From an uncultured Acidobacteriota bacterium (GTDB lineage: Bacteria > Acidobacteriota > Thermoanaerobaculia > Gp7-AA8): a DNA stretch of 35,744 nucleotides. Positions 7,924 through 16,400 of the stretch are shown in pieces (within the stretch, counting starts at the first letter, position 1; each line of letters starts with the position of its first letter). Below the pieces are notes generated by a model that searched no databases, had not been told where the DNA came from, and saw only the letters and a program-made list of their open reading frames with translations. The stretch covers positions 1-35,744 of the forward strand of contig CALMZP010000106.1 in assembly GCA_937870635.1 (NCBI GenBank). The letters are read 5' to 3'. Position numbers and translations under genes: made by a program.

Positions 7924-8099
7924 ATCCCGAGCGCAGCGAGGGATCTCCGGTACCACCGGCAGGATTGAGGTTAAGGGTGCAGCAAATTTATCCCGAAGCG
8001 AAGCGAGGGATCTTCGATACCACCGGCAGGGTTTGAGGTTATGGGTTATCAAGCTCGACCCTGCCGGTGCTTCCGGAGATCCCTCGCTGCGCTCGGGAT
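7924..8099. repeat. Foldback of ~40-base dispersed element (three copies)
   Basis: Two forward copies (7924-7963 and 7990-8030) and one inverted copy (8060-8099) of the element that begins ATCCCGAGCG, continues with AGCGAGGGATC and ends CACCGGCAGG. The forward and inverted copies can pair into a long hairpin. It lies between convergent gene ends (pilin cluster and the small gene at 8143), where it could act as a bidirectional 3' structure. Short frames crossing it are artefacts. Confidence 0.9.
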
Positions 8100-8142
8100 G
8101 AGCCAGTCGGTCCTGACCGGCTGCGCCGGGCAGGACTCAGGC

Positions 8143-8379
8143 TCATCTCATTCTGCGGCCGCGCATCATGCCGAGGCCGATGGCCAGGGCGGCGAGGCCG
8201 CCGAGGACTTTGCTGGGGTTCTTCTGCGCCCAGCCGCGTGCATTGCTCACTGACTGGTTGTTGAGTCCGACTCGATTCAGGATGCTGCCGAGCCCGCCCG
8301 AGGGAGTCTCGGTGTGAGGCACCGCCGTGCTGGGCTGGTACGGATGGAACTGATTGGTAGGATTCGTGTTATCAACCAT
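8143..8379 (-). CDS. Small hypothetical protein with C-terminal hydrophobic segment
   Basis: A 78-residue protein, unrecognised. The start is well supported: AGGAGG lies 6 bases before the ATG at 8379. The N-terminal half is polar and Asn/Pro/Ser/Thr-rich (MVDNTNPTNQFHPYQPST). The middle is amphipathic, and residues about 57-72 (SKVLGGLAALAIGLGMM) form one hydrophobic segment, followed by an RGRRMR tail. This suggests a small membrane-associated protein with a cytoplasmic positive end. It is a monocistronic unit facing the foldback repeat. No function is proposed. Confidence 0.65.
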   Translation of the reverse strand: MVDNTNPTNQFHPYQPSTAVPHTETPSGGLGSILNRVGLNNQSVSNARGWAQKNPSKVLGGLAALAIGLGMMRGRRMR

Positions 8380-8446
8380 TTGCTTCCTCCTGATTGCAGT
8401 TATTAGTATTGCGAGTCAGGTGCCATCAATTGGTATGATCGGCGGT

Positions 8447-8677
8447 ATGTCAGGAAACCCGCGCGAACACGTCAAAGGAAAAGGCTTCTGGGATGGCGGA
8501 GCCAGAGGTCACGGCAATAACAAGGAAGCGAGCGGGCGGCCCAGCGGTCTCCCCGGCGTGCGCAAACCGCGCCGCGTCGGCATCAACACCGACATCGAAT
8601 TTCCGCTAAAGGCCGACGATGTTGTAGCCGCAGTCGACGAACATCACCTCACCGGTGATTCCCGATCCCATCGGTGA
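8447..8677 (+). CDS. Possible small basic protein overlapping the 3' end of fabI
   Basis: A 76-residue frame from ATG 8447 (MSGNPREHVKGKGFWDGG...) with GC-rich third positions across the part that does not overlap another gene (8447-8605). It is rich in Gly, Lys and Arg. Its last ~70 bases run antisense to the end of fabI, which is unusual here. No Shine-Dalgarno is evident, and I do not recognise the sequence. It could be a real small gene or chance. Confidence 0.35.
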   Translation: MSGNPREHVKGKGFWDGGARGHGNNKEASGRPSGLPGVRKPRRVGINTDIEFPLKADDVVAAVDEHHLTGDSRSHR

Positions 8678-9385
8678 GACGAGGAACAGGCCGGCGTTGG
8701 CGATCTCTTCGAGCTCGACGTTGCGGCGCATCGGCGCTTTCTCGGCGTGATGGTGCAGCATTCCCGTGAACCCCTTGATGCCGCGCGCCGCGAGTGTGTT
8801 CACCGGCCCGGCGGAGATCGCGTTGACGCGGACGTTCTTCGGCCCGAGGTTCGCGGCAAGGTAACGCACCGAAGCTTCGAGTGAGGCTTTCGCGACACCC
8901 ATCACGTTGTAGCCTTCGACCGCTCTGGATGCGCCGAGGTACGTCAGCGCCAGGATGGAGCCGCCGCCGGCTTTCTCCATGAGCGGAAGCGCGGCTTTCG
9001 AGATTGCGACGAGCGAATAGGCGGAGATGTCGTGAGCCGTCTTGAATCCGGCGCGCGACGTGTTGATGAAGTCGGTCTCGAGATCTTCGCGCGGCGCGAA
9101 CGCAACCGAGTGCACCACCGCCTCCAGTTTGCCGAATTCTTTGTCGACCGCCGCGAAAACGGCGTTGATTTCTTCGTCTGACGTCACGTCACAAGGGAGG
9201 ATGAGTGAGCCTTTGAGGCCGCCGGCCAGCGCTTCCACGCTCTCTTTCAGGCGGTCGCCCTGATAGGTGAACGCGAGCCGCATCCCTTCATTGGCCAGTG
9301 ACTGTGCGATCGCCCAGGCGATGGACCGCTTGTTCGCAACGCCGAAAATGACCCCGGTCTTACCCTCGAGAAGCAGTTTGTTCAT
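8606..9385 (-). CDS. fabI: Enoyl-[acyl-carrier-protein] reductase (NADH)
   Basis: Reduces trans-2-enoyl-ACP to acyl-ACP in the last step of each type II fatty acid synthesis cycle. The 259-residue SDR-fold protein begins MNKLLLEGKTGVIFGVANKR, the FabI version of the nucleotide-binding motif. The catalytic pair is Y159 and K166 (YNVMGVAKAS), with Y149 in TYLGAS, matching E. coli Y146/Y156/K163. C-terminal ISAGPVNTLAARGI and SGITGEVMFVDCGYN are also typical. ATG 9385 gives the usual length; in-frame ATGs at 9397 and 9400 are possible, and none has a clear Shine-Dalgarno. A long frame running upstream to 10036 crosses repeats and is not real. Confidence 0.95.
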   Translation of the reverse strand: MNKLLLEGKTGVIFGVANKRSIAWAIAQSLANEGMRLAFTYQGDRLKESVEALAGGLKGSLILPCDVTSDEEINAVFAAVDKEFGKLEAVVHSVAFAPREDLETDFINTSRAGFKTAHDISAYSLVAISKAALPLMEKAGGGSILALTYLGASRAVEGYNVMGVAKASLEASVRYLAANLGPKNVRVNAISAGPVNTLAARGIKGFTGMLHHHAEKAPMRRNVELEEIANAGLFLVSPMGSGITGEVMFVDCGYNIVGL

Positions 9386-9431
9386 GGCGCGCGACATCAT
9401 AAACGACCCGGGACAGGACCCTGGACCCTGA

Positions 9432-9654
9432 CCTGTTTTCATCCCGAGCGCAGCGAGGGATCTACGGTACCAACTCGGCAGAGTCGTGGCCCACAGGCGA
9501 GATTCAATGGAGCCCGGGTGACCTGGCCCGCGGCGGCCGCAGCTCCAGAACGCGGGCGAAGTCGCCCGCGCTCCACACGTCATCGGCTTTCGACATTGAC
9601 CCTGCCGAGTTGGTACCGGAGATCCCTCGCTGCGCTCGTCGGGATGAAAACAGG
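9432..9654. repeat. Large foldback: paired ~40-base elements around a GC-rich element
   Basis: A forward copy of the dispersed element at 9441-9480 and an inverted copy at 9601-9645. Pairing extends outward through CCTGTTTTCATCCCG (9432-9446) and its perfect complement at 9640-9654. Between the arms is a degenerate double copy of the GC-rich element (9509-9575). The structure occupies the space between the Mpo1-like gene's stop and the fabI start, both on the minus strand. No promoter or coding signal was seen in 9386-9663 apart from this. Confidence 0.88.
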
Positions 9655-9663
9655 GTTCCAGGA

Positions 9664-9990
9664 CTAGTTCGCGGCCACGGCGTGCTTCATCACTTCCTCG
9701 TCCATCCGGCCGGCCATCATCAGGAAGAGCATCCGATAGTCGGCGGCCAGCGAGTAGAACGGATGGCCGAAGGTGGCCGGCCTGTTGTGCTCGACGAAGA
9801 AGTGCGCGTACCAGGCGAAGGAATACCCGACGAGGGGCGCGGCGAGCAGGAACCAGAGGTTCACCGCGAACGCCATTCCCACCATCACCACGGCCAATAC
9901 CGAGCCGATCGCGTGCAGCATGCGGGTTCGGGGTTGCGAGTGCTGCCGGACGTAATACGGCCAGAAGTCTGCAAACGTGTGAATCTGCAT
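9664..9990 (-). CDS. Mpo1-like (DUF962) small membrane protein
   Basis: A 108-residue protein of the Mpo1/DUF962 family. The yeast member is an Fe(II)-dependent dioxygenase for 2-hydroxy fatty acids; bacterial function is inferred only. The family pattern is clear: MQIHTFADFWPYYVRQHSQP at the N-terminus, MLHAIGSVLAVVMV, two hydrophobic segments, FVEHNRPATFGHPFYSLAAD and LFLMMAGRMD. Conserved His residues in QHSQP, MLHAIG and VEHNRP are the likely metal ligands. ATG 9990 is chosen because the family begins here; an ATG at 10017 would add nine residues. Divergent from the small gene at 10059. Confidence 0.82.
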   Translation of the reverse strand: MQIHTFADFWPYYVRQHSQPRTRMLHAIGSVLAVVMVGMAFAVNLWFLLAAPLVGYSFAWYAHFFVEHNRPATFGHPFYSLAADYRMLFLMMAGRMDEEVMKHAVAAN

Positions 9991-10058
9991 GGTCAGGACG
10001 GGCGTCGATTCTCGCATGAAGGGCGTGGCACTTCAATTGCTGCCTTCTTCAAACTGTT

Positions 10059-10301
10059 ATGGCGCAGGACTTCGAGCAGCTTCTCAAAGAGATCTTCGGC
10101 GAGCCACTCGCGAAACTCTCCGCGTTTCAGGCCGACAAGATGACCCGTCTCATGACCAAGCTCCAGGAGATCGCCCGCGAGGCGGTCAAGGACGAAATGG
10201 CCCGGATGCACACCGAAATTGGTGATCTGCAGGCACGGCTCACCAGGCTGGAGCAGGAGCGGGCTCAGGCCGCCGCGGATAGCCTGGAGACCAGCTTTTA
10301 G
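10059..10301 (+). CDS. Small coiled-coil protein, unknown function
   Basis: An 80-residue, almost wholly helical protein: MAQDFEQLLKEIFGEPLAKL, then a basic/acidic helix and a C-terminal heptad-like stretch (LQARLTRLEQERAQAAAD) that should form a coiled coil. Third-position GC is high, in keeping with coding. The length and coiled coil are loosely like UbiK/YqiC accessory factors, but I see no diagnostic motif. No Shine-Dalgarno; 68 bases separate it from the divergent Mpo1-like start. Confidence 0.55.
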   Translation: MAQDFEQLLKEIFGEPLAKLSAFQADKMTRLMTKLQEIAREAVKDEMARMHTEIGDLQARLTRLEQERAQAAADSLETSF

Positions 10302-10305
10302 ATTT

Positions 10306-10422
10306 CATCCTCAGAGCGAAGCGAGGGAATCTACGGAAGCACCGGCAGGATGGAAGCCTCGGGGGACCTATTGAACCTCAACCCTGCCGGTGGTACCGGA
10401 GATCCCTCGCTTCGCTCGGGAT
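10306..10422. repeat. Foldback of ~40-base dispersed element (two copies)
   Basis: A forward, slightly degenerate copy at 10306-10349 and an inverted copy at 10383-10422 (CCTGCCGGTGGTACCGGAG followed by ATCCCTCGCTTCGCTCGGG). They lie between the 3' ends of two convergent genes and can form one long stem. This accounts for the gap 10302-10453, in which I see nothing else. Confidence 0.88.
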
Positions 10423-10453
10423 AAAGCTCTTGCGGGATAAACGCTTAAAACCT

Positions 10454-13400
10454 TTAGAACGCGTACCCCAGCGTGATTGAGTAATTGAACGTCCGGTCGT
10501 ACGGGCGCCGGTCGAGCGGCCAGCCGATGTCGATGCGCAACGGGCCAACCGGCGAGAGATAGCGGATGCCCGCTCCGACGCCGAGGCGCAGATCGTCGAA
10601 CTGGATTGTCGGTGACGAGAAGACGTTCCCGATATCCGCGAACACCGCGCCGCCGAGCGTGCCGAAGATCGGGAATCGGTATTCGGCATTCATGATGAGA
10701 AGGCTGTTCCCACCGAGCGGCGCCAGACGGTATTTGTCACCCTCTCTGGCGAGATTGAACAGCGTGGACTCGCACCCAGGTTCCGGATCGGCCTCACCCT
10801 CGCACAAGGTGCCGAGAAGATCGAGCGGGTAGGCGCGATGCGAAGTGTCGCCGCCGGCCGTGAAGCGCTCGGCGACCGGAACGAACCGCGACTCGTCGAG
10901 CGGCGTCGTCGGATCGTCCTTTCGCAGCGGCTGAATCCAACCCATGCGGCCGGACAGTGCAATGACGCTCCGCGTGCTAACGGGGATGTACCACGCACCC
11001 TGGAGGAACTCCTTGGTGAAGTTCGTCTCCGCCGAAAAGAGCGGGAACGCGTATTCGACCGAGGCGCTGGTGAAGAAGCCGCGGTGCGGATCGATGATGT
11101 CGTCGCGGCGGTCCCAGAAGAACGTCGGCGTGATGCTGGAGATCTCGATGTCGAGGAGGGATGGATCGAGACCGGGAACGAAGATCTGCCCGGCGCGTTC
11201 GCAGAGCGCACCCTGCACGCACTCGGAAATCTTGTACTGATACTGCAGCGACCAACGCGTTCGCGCGCGGGCGATCTTTGACGCTTCGATCGACGCGCCG
11301 CGCTGCCGGACGACGCGCTCCTTGACCGTTCCGTCGTCTGTCTGGAACAGGTTGAACTGCACAGGCACGTCATAACGCCCGAGGAACGGCTCGCGATAGG
11401 TGATGAACGCTTCCTGCTCGTCCTCACTCCACACGGCTTCGACGCCGAGGAAGCGGCCGGTGCCGAAGAGGTTGCGATGAGCGGCGGCCGCGGCGAGCCG
11501 CGGGGCGATGCGGCTTCGCTTGTCTTCATCATCACTCTCGTCGCTCGAGCTGTCGAAGCGCGCACCGGCCGACCCGCTGACGGTGAGGTTGCGGCCCTCT
11601 TCGACCGAGATCACTACGTTGCGCTCATCGACCGAGGTTCCGGTGGCGTCGGGCTGTACATCGACGCGCTGGAAGGTGCCCAGCCGATAGAGGTTCTGCT
11701 GCGCCTCGAGAATCGACGTATAGGTGAACGGCTCACCCTCGTCGAGGTCGGCCGTCCGGAGCACGACCTCCGAATTGGTGTAAGCGTTGCCGCGGACGAT
11801 CACATCGCCGACATCGATGCGCGGCCCTTCCGCGACGACATACGTCACGCGGGCCGCGGTCCTGTCTTCGGTGATGTCCTCCCGGGATGTGATCTGTACC
11901 TCCGCGTTTCCGCGGTTCGCGTAGAAAGTCTGAAGAGCGACGATGTCGTCGCGCAGAAGCTGCGGGTTGAGCGGTTCGCCGGGCTGAAGCTGGAACGATG
12001 GAAGATCGTCACGCCCGACCTGCTCCGTACCTTCGACTTCCACGGCGGTCACGAGCGTCTGCGGACCCTCCACAATCGGGAAATCGACTACCATCGTGCC
12101 GTCCGCGCGGGTCGTGACCACCGGTGTACCGACCGCTGCCTGCGTGAATCCCTCGAGACGGTACTGCGACTCGATGGCGTCACGGTCCTCGCTCAACTGC
12201 TCGCGCGTGATCCCCGTCGGCCGGCGGAAAAGCCGCGCGAGCAGACGGCGAATTCCGCCGCTCGGTGTCGTCGCGACGAGGCCTTCGAGCTCGTCGTCGG
12301 ATACCTTCGTGTTTCCCGTGAACGTCACGTCCGTCAGGCGGTAACGCAGGCCGGGAGCGACGTGAAACGTCGTCGTCCACGTGCCGTTGTCGCGCGTGCT
12401 CTCGGTATCGACCGTGACGTTGTAGTAGCCACGCTCCTGATAGGCCTCGACCATGCTCTCCGCGGACTGCTGGATCGCGTCTTCGCTGTACTCCTCATCG
12501 CGGTCGCGGAAGGGGAGCTGCCGGCGGACGGCACGGCGGGGAACGCCGGCAACTTCAATCTTCACCAGCGGGCCAGCGTCCACGCGGTACTGAAGCGCGA
12601 CCGTGTCCGTTTCCGCGTCATAGGTGTTCGACACCAGCGCGACCTCGGCGCGCCGGTGGCTGCGTCCGAACAGGAACCGCCGGATCCTGTTCACGTCCTC
12701 GCGCGCATCGGGCAGGCGATAACTGCGTCCCGGCTTCTGCCTCATCTCCTTGATGATCTCCGCCTCGGTGAACGGAGCGAGGTCGCCGACGACATCGAGA
12801 CTTCCGACCTTCGCTTCCGGTCCGAGGGTGACGTGGAAGACGACGTCCGCGAGGTTTCGCTCACGCGTGAATCTCGTCTCCGGATCGACGACCGCCTCGA
12901 GGTAACCATAAAGGCGCAGCTCTTCCTGAATGGCGACCGCGGTGTCGTCGACTTCGTTGAGAGAAAGGACCTCGCCGACGCGGACTCCCATCCGCCGCTC
13001 GGCGCGACGCCGGTTGCCGCCACCGACTCCTTCAAGGCCGATGCTGCCGATGCGGTAGTTCACCGACAGCGCGAAGGTCAGATTCACACCGCCGTCGGCC
13101 GCGGGCTCCGACTCGACGCGGATGTCGCGGAAGTTCCCGGTCCCGTAAAGAGCTTTGATCGAGCTCTGGAGCGCGCGCCTGGTGACGGGCTGGCCCGGCT
13201 GGAGGCTGATGTGCTCGCGCAGCGCGGCCGTATCGAAGGTGCCGTCAGCGCGGATGTCGATCTCGCTTGCGATCGTGTTGGGAGGAACGCTGGCGACACG
13301 CGTCGGCGGCGGCAGCGGCGCAATCTCGATGTCAGCCAGTGAATCGGCGACGGACTCCATCGGGAAGAAGTCCTCCCCGCGCCCGCGCCGGCCCCAGGTC

Positions 13401-16400
13401 CAGTGCCCCCGATACCGGCGGCGGAAACGGCCTTCGGCGCGGTATTCACTCTCGCTCTCATCGCGGGTGATCTGCAGTGTCCAGTCGCGCGTCACCTGCC
13501 ATTCGATCACCTCGCGGCTCTTGTGACTGTCGAGGTTGTAGACGACGAGGAGTCGCAGGTCGTCGCGCACGCGTTTCTCGAACGTGACCTTTGGCCCGGC
13601 GCCGGAGCCGGTGTCGAGAAGACCGGGATCGTAGGTGAATGAATCGGCGAACGGAAGAATGCGGGCGCCGAGCGCGGAGATGAGGCTCTGCGCAACGAGC
13701 GATTGACCGAGGACGGCCGCGTTTGCGGATGAGACGCCGCCGCCGGAGCCGCGGCGGGTCAGTTCGCCGAAGCCAAGAAGTGAGAAGAGGGTGATGTCAC
13801 TGGCGGGAGGATCGCTCGTGATCGACGGTGAGATGCGGTCGAGAGTGCCGGTGATGTTGACGGTGAGATCGATCGGCCCGCTCTCGAGCTCGGAGAGATT
13901 GCCGGAGACGCGGCCTTCGAACGTCACGTCGAAGTACGGGTCGATGCGGAACGGATTCTGAAAGTTGATCGTGCCGCGCACGAGACGGTAGTCGATGCCC
14001 TGGAACGTGACTTTGCCACCTTCATCCAGCTCAACGGTGCCGAGGATGACCGGGTTGGCCAGTGTTCCCATGACATCGAGGTCGGCGCTGCCGGTCGCCT
14101 CGGCGATGTTGTTACGGACGGCCAGAGTTCCGGGCGCATCGATGTGAATGCGAAGCTGCACGCGCTCCTGCCAGTCGGCGGCGACGACGGGTACCAGGCC
14201 ACGGCGGGACAGGACCACGTTGAGAATCGATTGCTGCAGATCGAAGTCGCGTGAGTAGACGGCACGGGTCACGCTCACATCGCCCTGCACGACGGAACGT
14301 TCGGCGTCACCGGCGACCCGCAGATCGAAGCCACCTTGGATGGTGAGGCCTTCGTAGTAGCGAAGCGCGACGTTCTCGCCAACGAGGCGGAGGCTGACGC
14401 TTTGGGGCGTCAATCCGTCGAGAACGATCGTTCCGCCGGCGACGACTGTTCCGCCGCCGAGGGTGGCCCTGAGAGATTCGATCTTGACGAGGTTCTCGTC
14501 GAATTCCAGCCTCCCGTTGATCTCGTCGATGAGCTGCGGAAATCCCGCGAACTTGACCTGGGCATCGACGAGGTCCCCCGTTCCCTTGATGAGCGGTTTT
14601 GCCATCGTGCCGCGAATGCCCGCGGTGACGATGAGGCGGCCGTCCGCGCGCACGTCGGGCATGAACAGCTGGAGGAGTGCGGCGGCGACGCTTCCGCTGA
14701 CGTCGATAACGAGGCGCCGGTCGCCCATCACTTCCGCAGTACCGGTCACGGCAAACGACGAGTCGGTGTGGAGCAGCTCGAACTGGTCGAATGAGAGGTG
14801 GCCCTCGCGGAGAGTGAGGCGCAGAGATTCGCGCGGAGTGAACTGTTCACCGGAGAAGCGGAAGTCGAGCGTGGGAACGGTCGCCTCGACCACGAGCTGG
14901 TCGAACGGCGAGAGACGTCCCCCGAGCTTGAGATCGATGACCGCATTCCCTGCCGCAGGAAGCGACGCGGTGTTCGGCGACAGCGCAACGAGGCGCGCGA
15001 TGTCAGTGACCGTGATGCGGACGTTGCCGTCGACGGTCAGTCCTTCGCCGACGATTCCGTCGCCTTCGATGGTGAGGATGTCCGCGAGTGAACCGCGGAC
15101 GATCAGACGGCCGCCGCGAATGGCGAGATAGAACGTCGGCGGGGAAGCGCCTTCGGGAAGATCGAGACCCTGAAAGGCGGCGTCGAGCAAGCGCGCTTCG
15201 ACGACGAGCTCCGGATTGTCCATCGTTCCGGCGCCGCTCGACGTGATGGCCAGGCGCCCTCCGAAGAGACTCTGCACGCTTTCGAGGACTTTGAGACGCG
15301 ACAGATCGATGGAGCTCGAGGCGATGGTGTACGTGAAGCGCTCGGTCGCGAAGTCGTACTCCGCCTCACCGGTGATCTGTCCGGCCGGCGCGGAGATCGA
15401 GACGGCGGTAGCGCGCATGCGACCGCGATCGAAAACGATATCGGCGGAGGCCACGTCGACCGGCTCGCCGAAGATTGTTCCACGGCGAACAGTGATCGAT
15501 CCCGCCCCCTCGAGCGCGGTCTTCGGTCCTTCGATGTGCAGCGTGCCGGTGAGCTGGCCGGTCACCGGCAGCGTTCCGAGATCGAGGAACGCGAGGATGT
15601 CGGCCACGGGGAATTCGCGCGCGGCGATGTCGAGGTTGAACCGGACGTTGCCTTCGCCGGGGAGCCAGGCGATGTCGCCGTTCAACCGCAGATCCGAGTC
15701 TTCGCGGCGGATGAGGAGATTGGCGAAGCGCACGGTGCCCGATTCCGGCGTGCCGGTGACGACGAGCGAACCAGTCGCAGCGCCGCCGCCGACCGTGAAG
15801 TCGAGATCCACCGCCTTGATCGCACGATCGACTGGATAACCCGCCGCTTCGACCGCGAGATCGAACCGCGGACCGGGACCGCGGTCCGGAAACGCAATGG
15901 TGCCTTTCAACGCAAGGCGTCCGGCGGCGTCGGTGAACACCGCGCGGTCGAACGTGAGAACGCTGCGCGGTCCGTCGTAGCGCAGCTCGATGTCGGACGC
16001 GCCAAGCAGGATGTCGTTGTATTTCGTGCCGCGGCCGGCGATGCGCGCGACGACCCGTGGCGCTTCGATCGGGCCGCGCACGGTTCCAGTGATCTCACCG
16101 GAGCCGCCCAATCCCAGAAGTTCGAAGTCGCGCTTTCCCGCCGAATGCGCAAAGTTGTACGCGGCGCGATCGAGCTCGCTGAAGTCATCGCTGTTGATCC
16201 GCACGCGCAGGTCCGTCACGACCCCTTCGATTCGGAGCGACCCGTCGAGGGCGATGCGCGATCCTGGCGTTTCGAGCTGCGCGTTCCGGAAGAGGACGAC
16301 GCCGTCGTTCAATTCGAAGTCCGTGGTGCCCGCCAGAGCAATCGGATAGCGCGCTTTGGAGAATGCCACCGCGTTGCGCGACAGCCGCGCGCTGCCGCGC

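Noticed and set aside
7921-8264. Short plus-strand frames (70 and 65 residues) downstream of the pilin cluster
   Set aside because: Their N-terminal halves are translated repeat elements, and they are antisense to the well-initiated gene at 8143-8379.
9386-10036. N-terminal extension of the fabI frame to 476 residues, apparently spanning the Mpo1-like gene
   Set aside because: It translates foldback repeats and runs through the Mpo1-like gene in another frame; fabI has a canonical N-terminus at 9385.
11477-13342. 621-residue plus-strand frame opposite the TamB-Omp85 gene
   Set aside because: Arg/Asp/Val-rich shadow with no motifs; the minus strand encodes POTRA repeats and the barrel throughout.
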